Source: a virus
Length of the DNA stretch: 64,000 nt
Direction: 5' to 3' (one strand)
IMG/VR virus record: IMGVR_UViG_3300042569_002050
Span: 1-64,000 of that record
Shown here: piece by piece, positions 30,043-38,014 of the stretch
Layout: every line of letters begins with the position of its first letter
Numbering within the stretch: the stretch's first letter is position 1
The notes under the pieces: generated by a model
Databases searched by the model: none
What the model saw: only the letters and a program-made list of their open reading frames with translations
What the model was told of the DNA's origin: nothing
Made by a program: the position numbers and the translations under genes

Positions 30043-32790
30043 ATGGCTTTATCTTTAAGATCATCTCTAGGTCGTCCACTTACGTGGCAAGAAATGGACG
30101 ATAACTGGACCGAATTAAGTGGTAGTATAAATCAAATTACAATATCAAATGGTGCTCAAGGTGCCCAAGGTATTCAAGGAACTGTAGGTGCACAAGGACC
30201 TCAAGGAATAACAGGAGCTCAAGGTAATCAAGGTCCTGTTGGTGTACAAGGTAGTATTGGTATACAAGGTCTTAAAGGTGATCAAGGTGATCATGGGGCT
30301 CAAGGTGTACAAGGTTCAAATGGAGTTCAAGGATCAAAAGGCGACCAAGGTCATCAAGGTCCTATAGGCGTACAAGGCCCAGTAGGATTTCAAGGTGGGG
30401 TTGGTGCACAAGGTGGTATTGGTGCGCAAGGAAGTATAGGATCAAAAGGTGATCAAGGAGATATAGGAGCCCAAGGTATTCAAGGTCCAATCGGTGTACA
30501 AGGAAGCATAGGTGTACAAGGAACAAAAGGTGACAAAGGAGATAAAGGTGATCAAGGTTTTCAAGGAGCTAAAGGTGACACCGGAGATCAAGGATCTATT
30601 GGTATTCAAGGTATTCAAGGATTTAAAGGTGATAAAGGTGATAAGGGTGATCAAGGCACTGTAGGTGCACAAGGAAGTATAGGATTTAAAGGTGATCAAG
30701 GGGCTAAAGGTGATCAAGGTAATCAAGGTATTAAAGGCCCAATGGGTAATCCTGCTGGCAATGCGCTAGTTTATGAATACGAAACGTATGGTGATGGACA
30801 GCTAGCAACGAATTCTAGTCAGTACTCAACATTAACAAACATTGGAATTTCTAGAACTTCAAAAATATCATATACCGAAACGAATCAAGAAATTGGAAAT
30901 GCAACATCATGGACTGCTGGGATTGTTGCTGGAACAATTTTAAGAATCTCAAATGTTCATGAGACTGGGGGTTATGGTCTTTACACTGTTAGCAATGCAT
31001 ATGATATTACACTTGGGGATGGAAAAACATATAGATCATGTAATTTAGTATTAATTTCAAGTTACGGTAACCTTAACAATAGTGTTGAAGGATCATTAGT
31101 TACTATAGGATATGTAAATAATGGAGAGGCAGGAACTCAAGGAACTCAAGGAACTCAAGGAAGGCAAGGTAGTCAAGGAACTGGAGCTCAAGGAGTTCAA
31201 GGTCCTCAAGGGACACAAGGTCCTCAAGGTTTAACAGGTAATTTTGGTGGTGCTGCTTTTGATTACACATTCAGCACAAACACCTCAAATACAATTCCTG
31301 GAAATGGAAAATTAAAATTTAATAACTTAACATTATCATCAGTCACGGAATTATATATAAGTGAAGTAGACGATGCTAGTGTTTCTGTATACAACTATTT
31401 ACAAACAGTTGATGATTCAACATCAGCAATTAAAGGACACTTTACTGTAACTGAAAAAGGTAGTACAACAAATTTTGCTTTATTTGCAATAACTGGAACT
31501 CACACCCACAACACAAATTATTTTGGAGTACCTGTTACATGGTTATCAGGAGTAAGTTCATTTACAAATAATTTAGATATAATTGTTACATTTGCAAGAA
31601 CAGGAGATAGAGGAGATACAGGTTCACAAGGAGCAACAGGTCCTCAAGGTATTGCGGGTACAAATGGAACTAATGGAGTTCAAGGTTTTCAAGGAGCTGC
31701 AGGATCAAAAGGCGATCAAGGAGATATTGGAATAACAGGATCAAAAGGCGATCAAGGCTTTCAAGGATTCAAAGGCGACCAAGGTGATAGAGGATTTCAA
31801 GGATTCAAAGGAGATATAGGTTTCCAAGGATTAAAAGGTGATATAGGTTTAAAAGGCGACCAAGGCGACAGAGGTTTCCAAGGATTCAAAGGCGATCAAG
31901 GCGACAGAGGTTTCCAAGGATTCAAAGGCGATCAAGGCGACAGAGGTTTCCAAGGTCTTCAAGGCTTACAAGGCTTACAAGGATTAAAAGGTGACAAGGG
32001 CGACAAAGGCGATCAAGGCGACAGAGGATTTCAAGGATTAAAAGGTGACAAGGGCGACAAAGGAGACCAAGGCTTCCAAGGATTCAAAGGCGATAAAGGC
32101 GACAAGGGAGATCAAGGATTTAAAGGAGATAAGGGTGATAAGGGAGACCAAGGTGATAAAGGTTTAAAAGGTGATAAGGGTGATAAGGGTGATCAAGGCG
32201 ATAGAGGTTTTCAAGGATTCAAAGGCGACAAAGGCGATAAAGGCGACCAAGGAGATAAAGGTTTAAAAGGTGACAAAGGTGACCAAGGTGATAAAGGTAA
32301 CAAAGGTGACCAAGGTGATAAAGGAACTAAAGGTGATCAAGGTGATAGAGGCTTTCAAGGATTCAAAGGTGATAAAGGCGACCAAGGTTCAACAGGCCCT
32401 GGGTTTAATGCAATTTCACCAGCAACAAATAATGCTTTATTAATCAGCAATGGTACCTCAACTGGAGCCACAACTAATTCACAAATTAGAGTAAGTGGAA
32501 ATACTATTGAAGCTGAAGGATTCTACCAAATTTCTTCTCGCTATTTAAAATATAATATTATTCCTTATGAAAGTGATGCTTTAGATATATTAAATAAAGT
32601 TAATGTAGTGTCATTTAATTATAAAGATGATAAAGACAATAGACCTCACATTGGTTTTATAGCTGAAGATACTCCATCAGATCTATCTACTCCAAAGAAA
32701 AATACGATGGATGTTCCATCAACAGTGGGTGTGTTAATAAAAGCAATTCAACAATTAGAAGCTAGAATAAAAGAATTAGAATCTAAATAA
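30043..32790 (+). CDS. Collagen-like tail fibre, lysine-rich Gly-X-Y, degenerate S74 end
   Basis: A 915-residue fibre. The N-terminus RPLTWQEMDDNWTEL is a common fibre-attachment motif, followed by Gly-X-Y (~36-240), a globular insert (~241-360), a short Gly-X-Y, a second insert (~395-520), and a long, extremely Lys/Asp-rich Gly-X-Y tract (~522-790; [16 protein letters not shown] pattern). The C-terminal ~85 residues are S74-like (SRYLKYNI, HIGFIAEDTPSDL, IKAIQQLEARIKELE) but shorter and divergent from the other fibres. Lysines sit in the Y position, the canonical lysyl-hydroxylase context. It is the fibre most likely to be a substrate of the upstream cassette. Confidence 0.88.
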   Translation: MALSLRSSLGRPLTWQEMDDNWTELSGSINQITISNGAQGAQGIQGTVGAQGPQGITGAQGNQGPVGVQGSIGIQGLKGDQGDHGAQGVQGSNGVQGSKGDQGHQGPIGVQGPVGFQGGVGAQGGIGAQGSIGSKGDQGDIGAQGIQGPIGVQGSIGVQGTKGDKGDKGDQGFQGAKGDTGDQGSIGIQGIQGFKGDKGDKGDQGTVGAQGSIGFKGDQGAKGDQGNQGIKGPMGNPAGNALVYEYETYGDGQLATNSSQYSTLTNIGISRTSKISYTETNQEIGNATSWTAGIVAGTILRISNVHETGGYGLYTVSNAYDITLGDGKTYRSCNLVLISSYGNLNNSVEGSLVTIGYVNNGEAGTQGTQGTQGRQGSQGTGAQGVQGPQGTQGPQGLTGNFGGAAFDYTFSTNTSNTIPGNGKLKFNNLTLSSVTELYISEVDDASVSVYNYLQTVDDSTSAIKGHFTVTEKGSTTNFALFAITGTHTHNTNYFGVPVTWLSGVSSFTNNLDIIVTFARTGDRGDTGSQGATGPQGIAGTNGTNGVQGFQGAAGSKGDQGDIGITGSKGDQGFQGFKGDQGDRGFQGFKGDIGFQGLKGDIGLKGDQGDRGFQGFKGDQGDRGFQGFKGDQGDRGFQGLQGLQGLQGLKGDKGDKGDQGDRGFQGLKGDKGDKGDQGFQGFKGDKGDKGDQGFKGDKGDKGDQGDKGLKGDKGDKGDQGDRGFQGFKGDKGDKGDQGDKGLKGDKGDQGDKGNKGDQGDKGTKGDQGDRGFQGFKGDKGDQGSTGPGFNAISPATNNALLISNGTSTGATTNSQIRVSGNTIEAEGFYQISSRYLKYNIIPYESDALDILNKVNVVSFNYKDDKDNRPHIGFIAEDTPSDLSTPKKNTMDVPSTVGVLIKAIQQLEARIKELESK

Positions 32791-33599
32791 TGAAAAGTGG
32801 CAATTTTCAAATAACAGGAAACGAGTTACAAGAAATGGTAACTGCCAATTTACTTGGTTTAAAGGCAGGTCAATCTATTCCTGCTACTAATCGTTGTTTA
32901 ACTCGACAAGAAGTAGCCAATAGAGTTCATGTTTATACTGGGGATTCACCTGATGGTGGGTCATTTATCCCTAATAGTAGTTGGCAAATTGGTAATACTT
33001 TATATACAGGACCTTCCCCAAACTTTACTTGTAATTACAATTATTTAAATGCTACAAGGTTATCAGACTCTGGTGGTAATTCATCTCTTATTTTTGAGAT
33101 GAGTCAAGAAACAAATCCTTATCAAAATGTGGATTTATTTGGTTTTGTTAATGGATCCGCGCTTAGATTAGATCCTGCTAATAATTTAGATGGAATGTTC
33201 TTTGGAAACCCACAATATTCACCTCAAATGAGTGCTGCCGTTAGGGTAGGAAATAGTGTTTACGTTCAAGCAAATTTTGGACTAATAAATCCTGATGGAC
33301 CAAGTTATGGGTGGGATGCCCCAGGATTTGGTTTTTTAGAAGTATCTGCTAATGGAACTTTAATTAGCAATCAACAAATATTTAAACCATTTAACAATAC
33401 ATCATCAACTCTTCAATCATTATCTTATACATTTACTGTTCAAGCTAATACTAATTATTATGTTAAAGCTTATTCATTAGTAGCTTATCCAAATTTCCAA
33501 TGCTATAGCTCAGTTTCAGCTAGTGAGGCTTGTACCTTAGCAGCTACTGGGACAGGTGATTGTGTGTGTTGTTATTTAGGAGGAGAAGGAACTTGTTAA
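32790..33599 (+). CDS. Fibre-associated protein with Cys-rich C-terminus
   Basis: A 269-residue protein, translationally coupled to the collagen-like fibre (TAATG overlap). The body is Asn/Ser/Gly- and aromatic-rich and beta-type, as in receptor-binding tips. The last ~30 residues carry a cysteine cluster (SEACTLAATGTGDCVCCYLG...GTC). No family is recognised. Its position suggests a distal tip, adaptor or chaperone for the fibre. Cysteine clustering is shared with the small genes at 20654 and 33616. Confidence 0.65.
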   Translation: MKSGNFQITGNELQEMVTANLLGLKAGQSIPATNRCLTRQEVANRVHVYTGDSPDGGSFIPNSSWQIGNTLYTGPSPNFTCNYNYLNATRLSDSGGNSSLIFEMSQETNPYQNVDLFGFVNGSALRLDPANNLDGMFFGNPQYSPQMSAAVRVGNSVYVQANFGLINPDGPSYGWDAPGFGFLEVSANGTLISNQQIFKPFNNTSSTLQSLSYTFTVQANTNYYVKAYSLVAYPNFQCYSSVSASEACTLAATGTGDCVCCYLGGEGTC

Positions 33600-33615
33600 A
33601 ATAAAAAATTAAATT

Positions 33616-34017
33616 ATGGCTCAATGTTTATATTTTTATACTTATTGCTCTTCTTTATCAGTGGGGTGTTATTTATACACGGATGAGAAAAGAACAACTA
33701 TTGTAAGCGCTGGTTGGGTTTCTAATGGAACTAACGTATATTCAGTCAACTCATCAGGTATGATTACAGCTATAACAGCTTGTAGTAGCTGCCAACCAGA
33801 CGGAACATTTCTCAATACTAGTTGTAGTGGTTGTGATCTATATTATGTATATGCTAATGGAAATTGTGGTACTTATAGTACTTTTATAGAGTCTAATAGT
33901 GCTTCTTGTGGATGTGGTAGTAGTTATTATTGTAGTTGTTATGAGTATGATTGTGATCCATATCCAAATCCATGTTATTATTATAGTTGTAATACATGTT
34001 TACCTCCCCAACCTTAA
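33616..34017 (+). CDS. Small Cys/Tyr-rich protein
   Basis: A 133-residue protein with about 16 cysteines and 18 tyrosines, mostly in CxxC or CxC pairs (SSCQPDG, SASCGCGSSYYCSCYEYDC). It has no signal peptide or membrane segment. The composition is that of a metal-binding or disulphide-rich adhesin. It lies directly after the fibre-associated gene and before a small hypothetical, so a virion surface role is plausible. I do not recognise a family, and the repetitive aromatic/Cys composition makes homology hard to judge. Confidence 0.6.
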   Translation: MAQCLYFYTYCSSLSVGCYLYTDEKRTTIVSAGWVSNGTNVYSVNSSGMITAITACSSCQPDGTFLNTSCSGCDLYYVYANGNCGTYSTFIESNSASCGCGSSYYCSCYEYDCDPYPNPCYYYSCNTCLPPQP

Positions 34018-34030
34018 TAAATAAAAATTT

Positions 34031-34261
34031 ATGATAAATTATTACAAAAGAAATCAAATGCATTTATCGGTAGATACCGATACTCAAAAAATTATCGTTT
34101 TAATGAACGAACCTAATGACTGTTCAATCCGTGTTACAGCTCCAGCTTCTTTTTATAATAAAATAGCTGAGGATTTAGCTAATAATGTTATTGAAGAATC
34201 AACAGAAGAAGCATTCATTGCTGCTAGACAGGAAATAGAAACTCGTCTTTCTTCTTTATAA
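34031..34261 (+). CDS. Small hypothetical protein
   Basis: A 76-residue acidic protein with a predicted beta-strand N-terminal half (MHLSVDTDTQKIIVLMNE) and a helical C-terminal half (IEESTEEAFIAARQEIETRLSSL). No motif is recognised. It starts 13 bases after the Cys/Tyr-rich gene and is the last gene of the fibre operon. Confidence 0.5.
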   Translation: MINYYKRNQMHLSVDTDTQKIIVLMNEPNDCSIRVTAPASFYNKIAEDLANNVIEESTEEAFIAARQEIETRLSSL

Positions 34262-34284
34262 GATTGCGTTTTTGGATCTTCTTA

Positions 34285-34294
34285 TATATTTATA
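34285..34294 (+). promoter_or_regulatory. ATATTTAT-type element, putative late promoter
   Basis: TATATTTATA followed by TACGAACAAA, 22 bases upstream of the ATG at 34317. The same 20-base arrangement recurs almost exactly at 37982. Confidence 0.6.
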
Positions 34295-34316
34295 TACGAA
34301 CAAAAAAATATAAAAC

Positions 34317-34565
34317 ATGTTAACACTTATTATCGTATTAGTACTCGTGGCCGCTGTTACCTTTGTTCTAATGAGAAAGGGTAAAATAGCCGATGCAAAC
34401 AACAACAACATTCCTGATGCAATTGAATCAAAAATTGAAGCAGTAAAAGAAGTGGTTGAAGAAGTTAAAGAAGTAGTAAAAGAAGCTAAAGCTAAAACTT
34501 CTAAAGCTCCTAAAACAAAACCTGAAGCAGCTCCAAAAACAAAAGCAACAAAGAAAACAAAATAA
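34317..34565 (+). CDS. Small membrane-anchored protein with Ca-binding-like motif
   Basis: An 82-residue protein. Residues 1-19 are a strongly hydrophobic helix (LTLIIVLVLVAAVTFVL) followed by RKGK, indicating an N-in membrane anchor. DANNNNIPDAIE at ~27-38 matches the thrombospondin type 3 calcium-binding repeat pattern. The remainder is a Lys/Glu/Ala-rich helix ending in a basic KTKATKKTK tail. The function is unknown; envelope association (lysis accessory or superinfection factor) is possible. Confidence 0.6.
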   Translation: MLTLIIVLVLVAAVTFVLMRKGKIADANNNNIPDAIESKIEAVKEVVEEVKEVVKEAKAKTSKAPKTKPEAAPKTKATKKTK

Positions 34566-34580
34566 GAAACAACTACAGTT

Positions 34581-35051
34581 ATGGAAAAAATTAGTCTAAA
34601 ATTATTCGAGTTTTTAAATCTCGAAGCTGAAATTAATGGTTTAGTAAACCAACAAACAGGTGAAACAATTTCTAAAGGTCTATTAAGTGAAAAACTTAAT
34701 ATGATTACTAAATATTGGATCACTGATTTAAATAAAAGATTGACTTCTGAAAAAGAATCAATTAACAAACTTCGTGATGAATTGATTATGAAGTATGGTT
34801 CAACAGACGAAAGTGGTGGATACCAACTATCTCCATCTATCAGAAAAGAAGATGGTGTCGACGAAGAAGGTAACCCAAAATTCAAATCAGAACCAAACCA
34901 AGATTTCTTTGAATTCCAAAAGGAATACAATGATTTGTTGAATCAAGAAAGAGAATTAGAATATAAACCTTTCAATATTAGCGATTTCGCTCATGTAGAA
35001 ACAGAAGGTAATTATCAAACATTCTTCCAATTGATCAAAGTTGAAGACTAA
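34581..35051 (+). CDS. Conserved hypothetical protein, helical
   Basis: A 156-residue acidic, mainly helical protein (MEKISLKLFEFLNLEAEINGL...) with coiled-coil-like segments. Similar proteins are seen near tail genes in several phage groups, but I cannot assign a function. It follows the membrane protein by 15 bases and is closed by a terminator at 35077-35103. A tail-assembly role is inferred from position just upstream of sheath and tube. Confidence 0.55.
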   Translation: MEKISLKLFEFLNLEAEINGLVNQQTGETISKGLLSEKLNMITKYWITDLNKRLTSEKESINKLRDELIMKYGSTDESGGYQLSPSIRKEDGVDEEGNPKFKSEPNQDFFEFQKEYNDLLNQERELEYKPFNISDFAHVETEGNYQTFFQLIKVED

Positions 35052-35076
35052 TCCCCTCTATATAAAGTGAAGAAAT

Positions 35077-35103
35077 AGCCTCTAATTTAGGGGCTTTTCT
35101 TTA
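35077..35103 (+). terminator. Rho-independent terminator
   Basis: Stem 35077-35084 with 35088-35095 (eight pairs including one G-U), followed by TTTCTTTATT. Confidence 0.7.
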
Positions 35104-35117
35104 TTAAATTAAGTTAT

Positions 35118-35345
35118 ATGAACAAACTAGTAGAAATAGGAAAAGCATGGATAGCAGCAGCTAATCCAACCCCTGAACAAAAATTAATAGCAGAACATAG
35201 ACTATCAATATGTGATGGTTGTGAACATAAAGCCCATCAAGAAGTAATGAATTTCTGGTATTGTAATGCTTGTGGGTGTCCTTTAAATAAAAAGGTATTT
35301 AGCCCTGTAGAAAAAAGTTGTCCAAAAAATAAATGGGAAAAATAA
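35118..35345 (+). CDS. Small zinc-ribbon-like protein
   Basis: A 75-residue protein with two CxxC pairs: ICDGCEHK (~31-37) and WYCNACGCPLNKK (~49-60), plus a later SCPKNKW. The spacing indicates a zinc ribbon of the kind common as tiny ORFs in Bacteroidota phages. It has no enzymatic domain. Nucleic-acid or protein binding is likely; the target is unknown. It starts just after a terminator without a recognisable ATATTTAT element. Confidence 0.65.
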   Translation: MNKLVEIGKAWIAAANPTPEQKLIAEHRLSICDGCEHKAHQEVMNFWYCNACGCPLNKKVFSPVEKSCPKNKWEK

Positions 35346-35346
35346 T

Positions 35347-35607
35347 ATGAAGAAAATTACAGAACAAGAAATGACTGAGCTTACTCAGCTTCGCGATCAA
35401 TATTCAAAAACAATATTTGAAATTGGTCAATTGCAATATGAAAAACACGAATTAGAAAATCAATTAAAAACAATTGATAATGAATTAACAGGATTATACG
35501 GGGATATAACATCTAACTATCAACGTCAAGATGATTATCTTACTAAGATCCGTGAAAAATATGGAGAAGGAAATCTAGACATCCAGACAGGTGAGATCTT
35601 ACCGTAA
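35347..35607 (+). CDS. Small coiled-coil protein
   Basis: An 86-residue highly charged protein that is predicted to be one long coiled coil (TQLRDQYSKTIFEIGQLQYEKHELENQLKTIDNEL). It begins one base after the zinc-ribbon gene and ends at a terminator. No family is recognised. Position before the sheath gene hints at assembly, but this is weak. Confidence 0.55.
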   Translation: MKKITEQEMTELTQLRDQYSKTIFEIGQLQYEKHELENQLKTIDNELTGLYGDITSNYQRQDDYLTKIREKYGEGNLDIQTGEILP

Positions 35608-35630
35608 CCCCAATCGGTTACGTATTTTTC
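35602..35630 (+). terminator. Rho-independent terminator
   Basis: Perfect 7-bp stem CGTAACC/GGTTACG (35603-35609 with 35616-35622), six-base loop, then TATTTTT. Its 5' arm overlaps the stop of the coiled-coil gene. An ATATTTAT element follows within three bases. Confidence 0.8.
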
Positions 35631-35632
35631 CG

Positions 35633-35642
35633 AATATTTATT
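35633..35642 (+). promoter_or_regulatory. ATATTTAT-type element, putative late promoter of sheath gene
   Basis: AATATTTATT followed by ATCAGAATAA, 37 bases upstream of the tail sheath ATG and directly after a terminator. Confidence 0.6.
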
Positions 35643-35679
35643 ATCAGAATAATTTAAATCAAATTAATTAAAAAATACT

Positions 35680-37392
35680 ATGGCAGAAAAAATTATCTCT
35701 CCAGGCGTTTTTACTCGCGAAAACGACAAGAGTTTAGTACAAAGAGGTATTCAAGAGGTTGGAGCTGCTATTGTTGGTCCTACAGTTAAAGGTAACCCAA
35801 TGGCCCCAACAGTTGTAACTTCTTATAGTGAATATTTATCAGTTTTTGGTGATATATTCAAAAGTGGAAGTAACTACTATGAATATTTTACATCACTTGC
35901 TGCTAAAGAATATTTCAACAATGGTGGAAATTCATTGTTAGTAACTAAAATTATTAGTGGCTCTTCTTATGACACTTATGCTAGCTCATCAGCAGCAGCA
36001 ACATCAAACGCAACTGCTTCTTTTGTTTTAGAAGCTACTCAGTGGGGTGATATCGCAAACAACAGTGGTTCTGAAGTATCAGGTGCTTTAGCTTCTGGTT
36101 CAATAGAGAACGTACGTTGGGAAGTAACTAATGTTAACAGTACAAAAGGTACATTTACATTAGTAGTTCGTCGTGGTGATGACAACACAAATAACAAAAA
36201 TGTTCTAGAAACATTCTCAAACTTATCTTTAGACCCAGCTCAACCAAACTTCATCTCTCGTGTAGTAGGTGATGCAAAACCTGTTTACAATGCTTCAAAA
36301 GGCTTAGTAGAAATTTCAGGTAGTTTCCAAGGTGGTTCTTCACATGTACGTGTTAAAACAGTAAACAACACTATCGATTCAATTGATAACTTAGGTAATT
36401 ATAAAACTTCAACTTTTGGTGGTTATTTACCAGCAGCAGGTAGTGGTTCATTTAGTGGTGGTGTAGCTGCAACTAACAGAACAGCTGTATTTTTTGAAGC
36501 AAATGACACGGCAGCTACAAACTGTCAAGGATTTGCTGCTGCTGATTACACATCTGCTTTAACTTTATTATCAAATAAAGATGATTATAGCTTTAACTTA
36601 TTATTAGTTCCTGGTGTAACATTAGGTACTGGTGCTTTAAGTTCAATCTCAGATGATGTAATTGCAGTATGTGAAGGTAGAGGTGATTCAATGGCAATTA
36701 TCGATACTACAGCATATGGAGCTAACGTAGCTGCTGCTGTTACAGCGGCTGCTGCTAATGGTTCAAGTTATGGTGCTGCATATTATCCATGGGTACAATT
36801 GTTTAGCAATAACTTAGGTAAGGCTGTATGGTGTCCTCCATCTGTAGTAATGGGTGGTGTATTCGCATTCAACGACCAAGTAGGTGCTGAATGGTTCGCT
36901 CCAGCAGGTTTAAACCGTGGTGGAATTGGATCAGTATTAAGAGCTGAAAGAAGATTATCTCAAGAAGATCGTGATACTTTATATGATACAAACATTAACC
37001 CATTAGCTTCATTCCCTGGAGAAGGTGTTGTAGCGTTTGGTCAAAAGACATTACAGAAAAAATCAACTTCATTAGACAGAATTAACGTTCGTCGTTTGTT
37101 GATTACCTTGAAAGGTTTCTTAGGTCAAGTAGGTCGTTCATTAGTATTTGAACAAAATACAGCAGCTACAAGAAACAGATTTATGAGCATTGCAAACCCT
37201 TACTTAGAATCAGTAGTACAACGTCAAGGTTTATATGCTTATAAAGTGGTAATGGATGATTCTAATAACACACCTGATGTAATCGATAGAAACCAATTAG
37301 TTGGTCAAATCTATTTACAACCAAGTAAAACAGCAGAATTCATTGTGTTAGATTTCACAGTATTACCAACTGGGGCAACATTCCCAGCGTAA
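35680..37392 (+). CDS. Contractile tail sheath protein (gp18-like)
   Basis: A 570-residue sheath subunit, which forms the outer tail cylinder that contracts on infection. The N-terminus is typical (IISPGVFTREND, then VGAAIVGPTVKGNPMAPTVVTSYSEYLSVFG). The C-terminal part holds the conserved sheath core: WFAPAGLNRG, VLRAERRLSQEDRDTLYDTNINPLASFPG, VNVRRLLITLKGFL-type, and LVGQIYLQPSKTAEFIVLDF. A beta-rich Ser/Ala insertion in residues ~100-270 is the usual variable protruding domain. It is immediately followed by the tail tube gene, the conserved T4-like order. Confidence 0.97.
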   Translation: MAEKIISPGVFTRENDKSLVQRGIQEVGAAIVGPTVKGNPMAPTVVTSYSEYLSVFGDIFKSGSNYYEYFTSLAAKEYFNNGGNSLLVTKIISGSSYDTYASSSAAATSNATASFVLEATQWGDIANNSGSEVSGALASGSIENVRWEVTNVNSTKGTFTLVVRRGDDNTNNKNVLETFSNLSLDPAQPNFISRVVGDAKPVYNASKGLVEISGSFQGGSSHVRVKTVNNTIDSIDNLGNYKTSTFGGYLPAAGSGSFSGGVAATNRTAVFFEANDTAATNCQGFAAADYTSALTLLSNKDDYSFNLLLVPGVTLGTGALSSISDDVIAVCEGRGDSMAIIDTTAYGANVAAAVTAAAANGSSYGAAYYPWVQLFSNNLGKAVWCPPSVVMGGVFAFNDQVGAEWFAPAGLNRGGIGSVLRAERRLSQEDRDTLYDTNINPLASFPGEGVVAFGQKTLQKKSTSLDRINVRRLLITLKGFLGQVGRSLVFEQNTAATRNRFMSIANPYLESVVQRQGLYAYKVVMDDSNNTPDVIDRNQLVGQIYLQPSKTAEFIVLDFTVLPTGATFPA

Positions 37393-37406
37393 GAGTTATA
37401 AACAAT

Positions 37407-37416
37407 AATATTTATT
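37407..37416 (+). promoter_or_regulatory. ATATTTAT-type element, putative late promoter of tail tube gene
   Basis: AATATTTATT followed by AATAGACAAA, 22 bases upstream of the ATG at 37439. It could give tube protein extra transcription relative to sheath. Confidence 0.6.
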
Positions 37417-37438
37417 AATAGACAAAATTTAACATAAA

Positions 37439-37924
37439 ATGGCTGTATTAGACGCAAACCAAATAATGTTCACCGCTTTCGAACCAAAGGTGCAGAATCG
37501 TTTCATCATGTATGTAGACGGTATCCCAGCATACTTGATTAAGAAGGCAGCGTCACCTCAATTTGATGCAGGTGAAATCGTATTAGACCACATCAACGTT
37601 TACCGTAAAGTAAAAGGTAAAGTTAAGTGGCAAGATATGAACTTAGAACTTTATGATCCAATTACTCCAAGTGGTGCTCAAGCTGTAATGGAATGGGCTC
37701 GTTTGGCTCACGAATCAGTAACAGGCCGTGATGGTTATTCTGATTTTTATAAAAAAGATTTAGTATTGAATGTATTAGGTCCAGTAGGTGACATCGTTAG
37801 CGAATGGATAATCAAAGGTGCATATGTAAAAACTGCAAACTTTGGTGAATACGATTGGGCTAGTGAGGCAGCAATTAACATTTCCCTTACTGTTGCTATG
37901 GATTACTGTGTATTGAATTTTTAA
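37439..37924 (+). CDS. Tail tube protein (gp19-like)
   Basis: A 161-residue tube subunit of the T4 gp19 family, whose hexamer rings form the inner tail tube. Its length equals the family norm. Diagnostic segments are KVQNRFIMYVDGIPAYLIKKA at the N-terminus, then DHINVYRKVKGKVKWQDMNLELYDPI, ending with an AAINISLTVAMDYCVL beta strand. It has its own promoter-like element upstream and a strong terminator downstream, as expected for a highly expressed gene. Confidence 0.95.
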   Translation: MAVLDANQIMFTAFEPKVQNRFIMYVDGIPAYLIKKAASPQFDAGEIVLDHINVYRKVKGKVKWQDMNLELYDPITPSGAQAVMEWARLAHESVTGRDGYSDFYKKDLVLNVLGPVGDIVSEWIIKGAYVKTANFGEYDWASEAAINISLTVAMDYCVLNF

Positions 37925-37950
37925 TTCCCTTCATATTTCTTTTCTTAGAG

Positions 37951-37980
37951 GCGTCTGCTTTGCAGACGCTTTCTTTTTCT
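37951..37980 (+). terminator. Rho-independent terminator after tail tube gene
   Basis: Perfect 8-bp stem GCGTCTGC/GCAGACGC with TTT loop, followed by TTTCTTTTTCT. An ATATTTAT element begins two bases later. Confidence 0.9.
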
Positions 37981-37981
37981 A

Positions 37982-37991
37982 TATATTTATA
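37982..37991 (+). promoter_or_regulatory. ATATTTAT-type element, putative late promoter
   Basis: TATATTTATA followed by TACGAACAAA, 23 bases upstream of the ATG at 38015. Nearly identical over about 20 bases to the copy at 34285. Confidence 0.6.
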
Positions 37992-38014
37992 TACGAACAA
38001 AATAAAAATGTTAT

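Noticed and set aside
34256-34930. A 224-residue minus-strand frame
   Set aside because: It lies antisense to two well-spaced + strand genes, crosses the promoter-like element between them, and its composition reads as a reverse shadow; no other minus-strand gene is supported.
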